Source of the DNA: DASTHS01 sp035718085
GTDB lineage: Bacteria; Actinomycetota; Acidimicrobiia; Acidimicrobiales; Palsa-688
DNA length: 8,323 nt
Direction of reading: 5' to 3'
NCBI GenBank assembly: GCA_035718085.1
Contig: DASTHS010000267.1
Location: forward strand, 1 to 8,323
Part shown: positions 1 to 6,429 of the stretch, piece by piece
Layout: each line of letters opens with the position of its first letter
Numbering within the stretch: position 1 is the first letter of the stretch
Notes under the pieces: generated by a model
What the model was told of the DNA's origin: nothing
The model's input: only the letters and a program-made list of their open reading frames with translations
Database searches by the model: none
Program-made: the position numbers and the translations under genes

Positions 1-112
1 AGCGGTCGTGCAGGTCGACGAGGAACGCCACCGCATCAGGGGTGAGCACGCGCTCGGCGTCGGGGTGCGGGGTGATCGTCGTGCGCTGCTGGGCGCTGCT
101 GGCGTCGGCCAT
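1..112 (-). CDS. aceB: Malate synthase A, N-terminal fragment (runs off the left edge)
   Basis: The first 37 codons of a minus-strand gene start with ATG at 112-110 and run out of the window at base 1. The fragment reads MADASSAQQRTTITPHPDAE and then RVLTPDAVAFLVDLHDR. The second part resembles the N-terminus of malate synthase A (E. coli has ILTAEAVEFLTEL). Malate synthase condenses glyoxylate with acetyl-CoA to malate in the cytosolic glyoxylate shunt. A GAGG ribosome-binding sequence lies 7 nt before the ATG, and a plausible promoter lies at 145-174. The neighbour supports the call: the divergent gene is a ScfR/RamB-type regulator, a family known to control aceA/aceB in actinobacteria. The catalytic part lies outside the window, so the assignment rests on a short N-terminal match plus context. 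Confidence 0.7.
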   Translation of the reverse strand, partial: MADASSAQQRTTITPHPDAERVLTPDAVAFLVDLHDR

Positions 113-144
113 CGAAGAACCTCGTCGAGTCGGGGAGCGGGGCA

Positions 145-174
145 AGTATGGAAGATGTTCCGGCGGTCTGTCGA
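145..174 (-). promoter_or_regulatory. Candidate promoter of the malate synthase gene
   Basis: On the minus strand, TCGACA (174-169) matches the -35 consensus TTGACA at 5 of 6 bases. After an 18-nt spacer, CATACT (150-145) matches TATAAT at 4 of 6. The predicted transcript starts near 138, giving a leader of about 25 nt that includes the GAGG ribosome-binding site. This is a prediction from consensus matching only. Confidence 0.4.
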
Positions 175-204
175 CCCGAACAGTGGTGGTTGCTTACCCC
201 CACT

Positions 205-217
205 CGAACTTTGGGTA
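205..217 (+). promoter_or_regulatory. RamB-box-like operator in the divergent aceB/regulator gap
   Basis: CGAACTTTGGGTA matches 9 of 13 positions of the RamB motif reported for Corynebacterium glutamicum (A-R-AACTTTG-CAAA, as I recall it), including an intact AACTTTG core. It overlaps the likely -10 of the regulator gene (TAATCT, 216-221) and lies about 31 bp upstream of the aceB -35. Binding here could therefore give autoregulation and also act on aceB. The 3' half of the motif (CAAA) is poorly matched. Confidence 0.4.
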
Positions 218-221
218 ATCT
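216..221 (+). promoter_or_regulatory. Candidate -10 element giving a leaderless regulator mRNA
   Basis: TAATCT keeps the TA....T core of an actinobacterial -10 and ends 6 nt before the ATG at 228. A transcript starting 6-8 nt downstream would begin at or next to the start codon. No Shine-Dalgarno sequence is visible before this ATG, which fits a leaderless mRNA. The -35 is weak: CTTACC at 193-198 gives a 17-nt spacer. Confidence 0.4.
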
Positions 222-227
222 TTCGCC

Positions 228-1778
228 ATGCCTGGGGCCACTTCCTCCCCGCCGACCGCACCGAGGGGCTTCGACGCCCGGGTGTTCGGCCAGCGGGTGC
301 GCCACTACCGGCGCCTGGCCGGCCTCACCCTCGACAAGCTCGGCGCCGACCTGGGCCGGCCCGCCTCCTGGCTCTCGCAGGTGGAGAACGGCCACCGCGA
401 GCCGAAGCTGTCGACCGTCGACGCCCTCGCCGCCGCCCTCGGCTGCTCGACCGCCGACCTGCTCGACCCGGCGCCCCCGAACCGGCGGGCCGAGCTCGAG
501 GTGGAGCTGGCCCGCCTGCAAGCCGCACCGGCGTACGCCGACCTCGGCCTGCCGGCCCTGCGGCCTTCGGCCCGGGTCGACGACCTGGTGCTCGAGCACC
601 TCGTGGCCCTGGCGTCGTCGCTGGCCGCCGCCTCGGCGGCCGCCCAGTGGAGCGCGGTGCCCGCCGCGGCGGCGGCGCCGCTCGCTCCCGTCGGCCTGGG
701 TGCGCGCGCCGCCAACGCCGCCATGCGGGCCGAGATGCGTCGGCGCGACAACTACTTCGAGGAGATCGAGCGGGAGGCGGGCGCCGCCCTGGCCGCGGTC
801 GACTACGCCGGGCCGGGCACCGTGTCCGAGCGGCACCTCACCGACGTGGCCGCCCACTACGGGTTCCGCATCGCCCGGGTGATGGACCTGCCGCCCTCGG
901 CCCGGTCGATCACCGACGTCAAGCACCGGGTGATCTACGTCCCCCAGCGCAACAACGCCTCGAACCGCACCGCCCGCTCGGTGATCGCCCAGACGCTCGG
1001 CCACTTCGCCCTGGGGCACGAGGAGCCGGCCGACTTCGAGGGCTACGTGCGCCAGCGGGTGGAGGCCAACTACTTCGCCGGCGCGCTGCTCGCCCCCGAG
1101 TCGGCGGCCGTCGCCGTGCTCGGGTCGCTCAAGGCCCAGCACGACATCTCCGTCGAAGACCTGTCGGAGAGCTTCTACATCTCCTACGAGATGGCCGCCC
1201 ACCGGCTGACCAACCTGATCACCCGGCACTTCGACATCCCCGTGCACTTCCAGCGCTCCGACCCCGAGGGGGTGCTCTGGAAGGCCTACGAGAACGACGG
1301 GGTGCTGCTGCCCGCCGATGTCGACGGCACCATCGAGGGCCAGCGGGTGTGCCGCTACTGGTCGGCCCGGCAGGCGTTCGAGTCGTCCGACGCCTACTCG
1401 CTGCACCACCAGTGGACCGAGACGGCCAACGGCTGGTTCTGGTGCGCCACCCACGTCGAGGTCGACCGCGACCGGGGCGATGCCGTCACCGTCGGCACCT
1501 CCGAGCCTTACGCCCGGTTCTTCCGGGGGTCCGACACGACGAACCGGGCGGTCTCGCGCTGCCCCGACCCGGCGTGCTGCCGGGCCCCCGCGCCCGCCCT
1601 CGAGTCGAAGTGGGCCGGTGCGGCCTGGACCTCGGCGCGCGACCACAGCCACTTCGTGTCCGGGCTGCCCACCGACACGGTCAGCTTCAGCCCGTACCCC
1701 GGCGTCGAGCTCACCGACGTCTACGCCTTCCTCGACCGCCACGCGCCGGGCGGCCCGCCGGCCCCGAGGGTGCCGTGA
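228..1778 (+). CDS. ScfR/RamB-type short-chain fatty acyl transcriptional regulator (XRE HTH + M78-like + DUF2083)
   Basis: A 516-aa cytosolic DNA-binding protein of the family that controls acetate, propionate and glyoxylate-shunt genes in actinobacteria. Residues 20-80 form an XRE-type helix-turn-helix (GQRVRHYRRLAGLT, then PASWLSQVENG, then LAAALGCSTADLL). Residues about 115-165 are a low-complexity Ala-rich linker. Residues about 170-340 are the ImmA/IrrE (M78)-like domain, with the typical EANYFAGALLAP stretch at 279-290. The HExxH zinc motif is degenerate: QTLGH at 255-259 stands where HELGH would be, followed by LGHE (262-265), so a peptidase role is unlikely. Residues about 370-505 match the C-terminal ScfR/DUF2083 region, with Cys at 375, 406, 445, 450 and 451. 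The start at 228 fits the HTH position and the leaderless promoter. It diverges from aceB and is probably first in a transcript with the next two genes. The exact effector is not visible. Confidence 0.85.
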   Translation: MPGATSSPPTAPRGFDARVFGQRVRHYRRLAGLTLDKLGADLGRPASWLSQVENGHREPKLSTVDALAAALGCSTADLLDPAPPNRRAELEVELARLQAAPAYADLGLPALRPSARVDDLVLEHLVALASSLAAASAAAQWSAVPAAAAAPLAPVGLGARAANAAMRAEMRRRDNYFEEIEREAGAALAAVDYAGPGTVSERHLTDVAAHYGFRIARVMDLPPSARSITDVKHRVIYVPQRNNASNRTARSVIAQTLGHFALGHEEPADFEGYVRQRVEANYFAGALLAPESAAVAVLGSLKAQHDISVEDLSESFYISYEMAAHRLTNLITRHFDIPVHFQRSDPEGVLWKAYENDGVLLPADVDGTIEGQRVCRYWSARQAFESSDAYSLHHQWTETANGWFWCATHVEVDRDRGDAVTVGTSEPYARFFRGSDTTNRAVSRCPDPACCRAPAPALESKWAGAAWTSARDHSHFVSGLPTDTVSFSPYPGVELTDVYAFLDRHAPGGPPAPRVP

Positions 1779-1790
1779 CCCCTCCGGGGT
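1778..1790 (+). other. Small hairpin at the regulator stop codon
   Basis: ACCCC (1778-1782) and GGGGT (1786-1790) can pair over a 3-nt loop, starting at the last base of the TGA stop. No T-run follows, and the next start codon is 12 nt downstream. It is too small to call a terminator. It might affect translation of the next gene, or it may be chance in GC-rich DNA. Confidence 0.2.
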
Positions 1791-1802
1791 AGCGTCGACG
1801 AC

Positions 1803-2123
1803 GTGGCGGTGCTGGCGGCGTTCTCGATCACCCCGCTCGGCGGCGACGCCGTCGGCGACGACGGGTCGGTCGGCGCCGCGGTCGCCGAGGTGGTTCGCCT
1901 GGTGCGGGCATCGGGCCTGGCCAACGAGACCAACGCCATGTTCACCAACGTCGAGGGCTCCTGGGACGACGTCATGGCCCTCATCGGCCGCTGCGTCGAC
2001 CACGTCGCCGCCGCCGCGCCCCGGGTGAGCGTCGTGGTCAAGTGCGACGTGCGCCCCGGTGCCAGCGACGCCCTGCACGCCAAGGTCGCTTCGGTCGAGC
2101 GGCACCTGACCGCACCTCGATAG
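1803..2123 (+). CDS. MTH1187/YqgV-family thiamine-binding protein (DUF77)
   Basis: A 106-aa protein starting with GTG at 1803. It matches the small MTH1187/YqgV family (Thiamine_BP, formerly DUF77) along its whole length, and that family is usually about 100 aa. Landmarks are the N-terminal strand FSITPLG (7-13), the central NAMFTNVEGSWDDVMALI (44-61), and the C-terminal VVVKCDVRPGASDAL (77-91) followed by KVASVE (94-99). Family members are ferredoxin-like cytosolic proteins that bind thiamine or hydroxymethylpyrimidine-type ligands; their physiological role is poorly known. There is no signal peptide. The start lies 24 nt after the regulator stop with only a weak GGGG (1786-1789) upstream, so it is probably co-transcribed and possibly translationally coupled. 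Nothing in the neighbours points to thiamine metabolism. Confidence 0.85.
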   Translation: MAVLAAFSITPLGGDAVGDDGSVGAAVAEVVRLVRASGLANETNAMFTNVEGSWDDVMALIGRCVDHVAAAAPRVSVVVKCDVRPGASDALHAKVASVERHLTAPR

Positions 2124-2137
2124 AGGCGGCGGCCGGC

Positions 2138-3580
2138 GTGAGCGACGAGCGATCGGACGGGCCCGGCCGGCCCCAGCGGAGCGCGACCGGCCGGGCCGGC
2201 GACCGGCGTCGTCACCGGCTCGCTGCCCGGTTCGGCGTCACCGGCGCGGCGGGCGGTCGACGCCGCCGCGGGGTCGGCCGCTCGTTGCGGTTCCTGCGGG
2301 TGTTCTTCGCCATCCCGGCGGCGATCATCGCCGGATTCGCGGCGCTGACGGCGCTGTGCATCGCCTACGACGACGGCGACCTTCCCGGCTCGGTCGGGTT
2401 GCGCCACGCCCTGACCCGGGCGGTGTCGCCGTCGACGGCGTCGTCGGCCCTGCAGGTCGTCGCCGGTGGCATGACGACCCTCACGTCGATCACCTTCTCG
2501 CTGCTGCTCGTGGCCGTGCAGCAGAGCGCCGCCAGCCTGTCACCGGTCATCTTCGACCAGTTCTTGCGGCGCCGCGCCAACCAGGCCGTGTTCGGCTACT
2601 TCGTCGGCCTGACGATGGCCGCGTTCGTGTTCGTGACCGCCGCCCCGGGCGGCTCGCCGCCGCTGCTCGGCGCCGTGGTGGCATCCACCCTCAGCATCGG
2701 GGCGCTCGCCCTCCTCGTCGCCCTCGTCTACGGCACCGTCGAGCAGATGCGGCCCCCGAACGTCATCGGTGCGCTGCACGATCGCACCCTGGCGGCGCGG
2801 GGCCGGGAGGCCGCCCTGCTCGCCGGCAGCCGCCGCCAGGAGCGCAGCCGCGACCCGGTGCGCACCAGCCACCGCTCCGAGGTGTGGGGCTACGTCACCG
2901 ACGTCGACGTCGACGTGCTGCACCGGGCCCTCGACGCCATCCCCGGTGCGGAGATCCGGCTGCACGTGGCCATCGGCGATGCCGTCGTGCGCGGCCAGAC
3001 CCTCGCCACCGTCCGCGACGACGACGAGGCCGACGCCGACTGGCTGGCGCGCCAGGTGGCGGGCGCCGTGCTCATCGGCGCCTCCCGCGACCTGACCGTC
3101 GACGCCACCGCCGGCATCGACGCCCTGGCCAACATCGGCTGGAGCGCGGCATCGTCGGCCCGCCACAACCCGGAGGTGGCCCGGCAGGTGCTGCACGCCC
3201 TCGAAGACCTGGCCCGCCGCCTGCACGACGACGACCCCGCAGGCAGCCCGGAGGGCGACTGCTCGTGGGCGCTGGTCTATCCCGACAACGACGCCGGGCA
3301 GGTGTACGCCGGCATGGTCGGCGTGGTGGGCGCCGCCTGCGAGTCCGCGCAGCAGCGCACCGCGGCGCGGGGCCTCGACGCCCTGGTGCGCCTGGTCGAG
3401 CTCGGGGTGCACCCTTCGGCTGTGGAGCGCGAGGGCCCCGACGGCGACGACCACGTCGATCGCCGCAGCGTCCGCGACCACCTCGCCGAGGCGGTGCGCC
3501 TGGCTCGCCAGATGCCCGCAGGCGATGCCCTCGGCGCCGCCATCGGCCGCGGCGAGGCGGTGCTCGACCGCCGGTCGTGA
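2138..3580 (+). CDS. DUF2254 family membrane protein, divergent member
   Basis: A 480-aa inner-membrane protein of unknown function. I chose GTG 2138, 14 nt after the previous stop with AGAGG at 2122-2126, because a longer reading from 2042 would overlap the thiamine-binding gene by about 80 bp. The first 50 residues are Arg-rich and disordered. Likely membrane helices are 53-76, 101-127, 148-168 and 173-199. The 101-145 stretch (VVAGGMTTLTSITFSLLLVA, then QQSAASLSPVIFDQFLRR) is the clearest DUF2254 signature. The soluble part has the family's SEVWGYVTDVDVD (247-259) and IGDAVVRGQTLATV (279-292). Where I recall a conserved segment with ALSP and INDP in the family, this protein has DALANIGWSAASSARHNPEV (328-347), so it looks diverged. 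It probably shares a transcript with the two upstream genes and converges with the next gene across only 19 bp. Confidence 0.8.
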   Translation: MSDERSDGPGRPQRSATGRAGDRRRHRLAARFGVTGAAGGRRRRGVGRSLRFLRVFFAIPAAIIAGFAALTALCIAYDDGDLPGSVGLRHALTRAVSPSTASSALQVVAGGMTTLTSITFSLLLVAVQQSAASLSPVIFDQFLRRRANQAVFGYFVGLTMAAFVFVTAAPGGSPPLLGAVVASTLSIGALALLVALVYGTVEQMRPPNVIGALHDRTLAARGREAALLAGSRRQERSRDPVRTSHRSEVWGYVTDVDVDVLHRALDAIPGAEIRLHVAIGDAVVRGQTLATVRDDDEADADWLARQVAGAVLIGASRDLTVDATAGIDALANIGWSAASSARHNPEVARQVLHALEDLARRLHDDDPAGSPEGDCSWALVYPDNDAGQVYAGMVGVVGAACESAQQRTAARGLDALVRLVELGVHPSAVEREGPDGDDHVDRRSVRDHLAEAVRLARQMPAGDALGAAIGRGEAVLDRRS

Positions 3581-3599
3581 CGGTGACGCCGCGGTGCGG

Positions 3600-5870
3600 T
3601 CAGTCGTCGACCGGCTCGAGCTGCGGCTCGGCGTCGCCCGGTCCCGACGCGCCACGTCCCTCGAGGGCGTCGAGCAGGTGCATGGCCACGTCGGCGACGA
3701 CCACGCCGTCGGCCTTGGCCGCCTTCGTGCCGTCGTCGAGCATGATGTAGCAGAAGGGGCAGGCGGTGGCGATGCGGGCGGCGCCGGTGCCGATCAGCTC
3801 CTGGCTGCGCTCCGCGTTGATCTTCTTCGCCGACTCCTCCATCCACATGCGCGCCCCGCCGGCCCCGCAGCACATGCTCTTCACCTCGTTGCGGCCGGCC
3901 TCGACGATCTGGATGCCGGCCAGGCTGCCGAGCACCTTGCGCGGTGCGGTGTAGATGTCGTTGTGGCGGCCGAGGTAGCAGCTGTCGTGGTAGACGACCC
4001 GCTCGGGCAGCGAGGCGCCGCTCATGTCGAGCTGCCCCGACGCGATGAGCTGCTCGAGCAGCTGGGTGTGGTGGATCACCTCGTAGTGGCCGCCCAGCTG
4101 CGGGTACTCGTTCTTCAGGGTGTTCAGGCAGTGCGGGCACTGCACCACGATCTTCTTCACCTGCATGGCGCCGAACATCTCGACGTTCTGCATGGCGAGC
4201 ATCTGGAACAGGTACTCGTTGCCCGACCGGCGGGCGGGGTCGCCGGTGCAGCGCTCCGACGGGCCGAGGATGGCGAAGTCGACGCCGGCCCGGGTGAGCA
4301 GCTTGGCCACCGCCTGGCTGACCTTCTTGTTCTTGTCGTCGAAGCTGCCGGCACAGCCGACCCAGTAGAGGTACTCGTGGTCGAGGGGCGAGTCGGGCGA
4401 CGCGATGGCCACCTCCTCGGGGATGCCCTCGGCCCACTCGCCCCGGTCGCCGTTGGAGAGGCCCCACGGGTTCTCCTGGTTCTCCATCGAGCGGTACATC
4501 GAGCCGAGGCTGGCCGGGAAGTTCGACTCCATGAGCGACAGGTAGCGCCGCATGTCGAGGATCTTGTCGAGGATCTCGATGCTGACCGGGCAGTTCTCGT
4601 CGCAGGCCTTGCACGTGGTGCACGACCAGATCTCTTCTGGGGTGATGCGCTCGAAGACCGAGTCGGCGCTGATGGTCAGCTCGCGCACCTGGCCGATCAC
4701 CGGGGTCACCGGGTCGAACTCGGTGACCCCGTCAGCGCCCGCCACCCCGCCCGCCGGGTGGGTGGCGGCCATCACGTTGCCGATCTTGGTGACGATCTCG
4801 CGGGGGTCGAGCGGCTTGCCGGTGTTCTGCGCCGGGCACACCGCCGTGCAGCGCCCGCAGATGGTGCAGCTGTCGGTGTCGAGCAGCTGCTTCCACGTGA
4901 AGTCCTCGATGGCGTTCGCCCCGAAGCTCTCGAGCTCGGTCTCGGTCAGGTTCGGCAGCGCCCGCATGGCGCCCTTCGGCCGCTCGCGGTCTTTGAGGTA
5001 CATGTTCACCGGCGAGGTGACCATGTGGCGCAGCTTGGTGGTCGGGAGGATGGCGACGAAGGCCAGGAAGGCAACCACGTGCACCACCCACAGCACCTGG
5101 TGGATGGTGCCGAGGGTCGAGGTGCCGATGCCGCTGAAAGCGGCCGACAGCCAGTACGCGAGGAAGCCCCACTCCTCGAACGCCGGCCGCCCGGCGCCGG
5201 CGATCCGCACCGCCTGCACGACCAGGCCGGTCACGCCGATCAGCCCGAGGGTGGTGAGGATGAGGGCGTCCTCCGGCCTGGTCTTCAGCCGGATCCGGTA
5301 GGGGCGCTGGATGTAGCGGCGCACCGCCGCCCAGCCGATGCCGATGACGAACAGGCCGCCGGCGAGGTCGCCGCAGAACTTGTAGCCCTGGTAGACGCCG
5401 CCGTGGAGGAACTTGATCGGCTCGGGGACCAGGTGGTCGATCTCGAGCAGCGTGGTGATGGCGAACAGGGCCAGGAACGGGAAGTAGATCAGCGAGTGCA
5501 TGACCCCGGCGGCGGGGTCGCGCAGCAGGGTCTGCATCGTGAGCCCGCGCCGGAGGTTGGCGATGCGGCGCGCCCGGTTCTCGGGCGTGGTCACCCGCCG
5601 GTCGGGTTGGCCGCGCTCCCAGTTCTCGACCCGCAGCGAGAACAGCCACCCGGCGACGAGCACGGCGGCGACGGTGGCCACGTAGAACGCGGCGCGCAGC
5701 GCGTGCGGGATGCCGACGAAGACGGGGCGGGCGATGGGGCTGTGGTCGCTGCGGCTCACCTCGGCGCCGAGGATCCCGGAGGCGGCGACGACGGCCGCGA
5801 CCAGCACGGTGGCGACGAGCACCAGCCGCGAGGGCCGGATGCTGCGCCTGGGCTTCATTGCAGTTGCCAT
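3600..5870 (-). CDS. etfD: EtfD-like membrane Fe-S oxidoreductase (ETF:menaquinone oxidoreductase type)
   Basis: A 756-aa membrane-anchored electron-transfer protein. The N-terminal NarI-like part has helices near 14-35, 58-78, 125-145, 167-185, 203-224 and 255-278. His125, His257 and His264 in or beside these helices are candidate haem b ligands. Two ferredoxin-type 4Fe-4S motifs follow, each CxxCxxCxxxCP: Cys335/338/341/345 and Cys417/420/423/427. Two CCG (heterodisulfide-reductase-like) domains complete it: Cys506, Cys541 (CTGDPARRSGNE), Cys578 and Cys581, then Cys631, CCG at 667-669, and Cys704 and Cys707. This architecture matches mycobacterial EtfD (Rv0338c) and bacterial EMO proteins, which pass electrons from acyl-CoA dehydrogenases via EtfBA to menaquinone. 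No etfBA genes are in the window, so a different donor remains possible. All cluster cysteines are present. ATG 5870 has no clear Shine-Dalgarno; ATG 5858 is an alternative start. The nearby regulator and aceB fit a fatty-acid role. Confidence 0.8.
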   Translation of the reverse strand: MATAMKPRRSIRPSRLVLVATVLVAAVVAASGILGAEVSRSDHSPIARPVFVGIPHALRAAFYVATVAAVLVAGWLFSLRVENWERGQPDRRVTTPENRARRIANLRRGLTMQTLLRDPAAGVMHSLIYFPFLALFAITTLLEIDHLVPEPIKFLHGGVYQGYKFCGDLAGGLFVIGIGWAAVRRYIQRPYRIRLKTRPEDALILTTLGLIGVTGLVVQAVRIAGAGRPAFEEWGFLAYWLSAAFSGIGTSTLGTIHQVLWVVHVVAFLAFVAILPTTKLRHMVTSPVNMYLKDRERPKGAMRALPNLTETELESFGANAIEDFTWKQLLDTDSCTICGRCTAVCPAQNTGKPLDPREIVTKIGNVMAATHPAGGVAGADGVTEFDPVTPVIGQVRELTISADSVFERITPEEIWSCTTCKACDENCPVSIEILDKILDMRRYLSLMESNFPASLGSMYRSMENQENPWGLSNGDRGEWAEGIPEEVAIASPDSPLDHEYLYWVGCAGSFDDKNKKVSQAVAKLLTRAGVDFAILGPSERCTGDPARRSGNEYLFQMLAMQNVEMFGAMQVKKIVVQCPHCLNTLKNEYPQLGGHYEVIHHTQLLEQLIASGQLDMSGASLPERVVYHDSCYLGRHNDIYTAPRKVLGSLAGIQIVEAGRNEVKSMCCGAGGARMWMEESAKKINAERSQELIGTGAARIATACPFCYIMLDDGTKAAKADGVVVADVAMHLLDALEGRGASGPGDAEPQLEPVDD

Positions 5871-5883
5871 GGCAGCCGGCGAT

Positions 5884-5899
5884 GCTACTCAGGGGTAGC
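5884..5899 (-). promoter_or_regulatory. Inverted repeat, possible operator upstream of etfD
   Basis: GCTAC (5884-5888) and GTAGC (5895-5899) form a perfect 5-bp inverted repeat around a 6-nt centre, 13 bp upstream of the etfD ATG. On the minus strand a possible -10, TAGCAT (5887-5882), overlaps one arm, and the predicted transcript start lies about 5 nt before the ATG. That placement suits a repressor site. I found no convincing -35, so this is weak. Confidence 0.3.
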
Positions 5900-5920
5900 C
5901 CGCCGGCCCCAGCCCGGCGG
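5900..5920 (-). terminator. GC-rich hairpin after the cyclic-nucleotide-binding gene
   Basis: CCGCCGG (5900-5906) pairs perfectly with CCGGCGG (5914-5920) over a 7-nt loop, starting 4 nt past the minus-strand stop at 5925. There is no T-run after it, so it is at best a weak or factor-assisted terminator. It may reduce read-through into etfD. Confidence 0.3.
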
Positions 5921-5924
5921 TCGC

Positions 5925-6350
5925 TCAGTGCGAGGCGGCCCTGCTGTCGGCTTCGCTCAGGCGCTCGGCCATGGTGGTGAGGATCGTGTACGCCATGGCC
6001 GGGACGTCGTCGAGCACGGTGCGGAACTCGCGCTGGCCGATCACGAGCAGCTCGATCTCGCCGTCGGCGACGACCGTGGCGTTGCGGGTGCCGTGGCCGA
6101 GCACGGCCAGCTCGCCGAAGTAGTCGCCCTCGCCGAGGGAGGCCACCTTCTCGCCGTTGCGCTCCACGGTGGCCGCCCCCGAGACGACCAGGTAGAACTC
6201 GTGGCCCACGTCGCCCTGGGTGACGATCTTGGTGCCGGCCGGGAGGGTGACCACGTCGGCGATCTTGGCGATCAGCTCGATCTGCTTGGGGCTCAGGCTG
6301 CGGAACAGCCGCACCCCGGCCAGGTGTTCGACCTTTTTGTCTCGTGCCAT
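5925..6350 (-). CDS. Stand-alone cyclic-nucleotide-binding domain protein
   Basis: A 141-aa soluble protein made almost entirely of one CRP/PKA-type cyclic-nucleotide-binding domain (about 12-125). Visible landmarks are LFRSLSPKQIELIAKIAD (15-32), the beta-barrel stretch IVTQGDVGHEFYLVVSG (42-58), and the phosphate-binding cassette FGELAVL (78-84) ending in TRNATV (88-93). Glu80 and Arg89, the residues that hold the ribose and cyclic phosphate, are both present, so ligand binding is plausible. There is no helix-turn-helix, kinase or channel part, so it is not a CRP-type regulator; it would act through a partner. Similar small proteins occur across actinobacteria. ATG 6350 was chosen because the domain begins just after it, and upstream codons give unrelated sequence. 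No Shine-Dalgarno is present, and TACGCT (6363-6358) could be a -10 for a leaderless mRNA. etfD follows 54 bp downstream on the same strand. Confidence 0.82.
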   Translation of the reverse strand: MARDKKVEHLAGVRLFRSLSPKQIELIAKIADVVTLPAGTKIVTQGDVGHEFYLVVSGAATVERNGEKVASLGEGDYFGELAVLGHGTRNATVVADGEIELLVIGQREFRTVLDDVPAMAYTILTTMAERLSEADSRAASH

Positions 6351-6357
6351 GGCGCGG

Positions 6358-6363
6358 AGCGTA
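6358..6363 (-). promoter_or_regulatory. Candidate -10 giving a leaderless cyclic-nucleotide-binding mRNA
   Basis: TACGCT on the minus strand (6363-6358) keeps the TA....T core and ends 7 nt before the ATG at 6350, so transcription could begin at the start codon. No -35 of quality is visible, and no Shine-Dalgarno precedes the ATG. Confidence 0.3.
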
Positions 6364-6429
6364 GGTGAGGAGGCGCCCGGTGCGCTGAGGTGACCGTCGC
6401 GTGCCGGGCGGCGCTGCCGATCGGCGCAG

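Noticed and set aside
8..1792. A 594-codon plus-strand frame overlapping the regulator in another frame
   Set aside because: The translation is Arg/Pro/Gly-rich filler typical of an out-of-frame reading, while the 228-1778 frame gives a well-formed HTH and regulator domains.
36..2105. A 689-codon open frame on the minus strand across the regulator and thiamine-binding genes
   Set aside because: Low-complexity antisense translation with no family resemblance; the plus-strand genes show clear domains. It would also overlap the aceB start.
2042..2137. Longer DUF2254 reading from 2042
   Set aside because: It would overlap the thiamine-binding gene by about 80 bp in a different frame, and the added Arg-rich residues have no family support; GTG 2138 fits better.
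3581..3599. Possible bidirectional terminator between the convergent DUF2254 and etfD genes
   Set aside because: The 19-bp gap has no stable hairpin or T-run, so termination here cannot be supported from sequence.
3525..6368. A 947-codon open frame on the plus strand opposite the Fe-S oxidoreductase gene
   Set aside because: It is a mirror of etfD and the cyclic-nucleotide gene in GC-rich DNA, which lacks stops in antisense frames. Its translation is rich in Ala, Gly, Arg, His and Val with no recognisable domain, while the minus strand has complete conserved motifs.
6416..6425. Perfect 10-bp palindrome GCCGATCGGC in the amtB/cyclic-nucleotide gap
   Set aside because: Short palindromes rich in CG and GATC are expected by chance in DNA of this composition, and it fits no operator I recognise.
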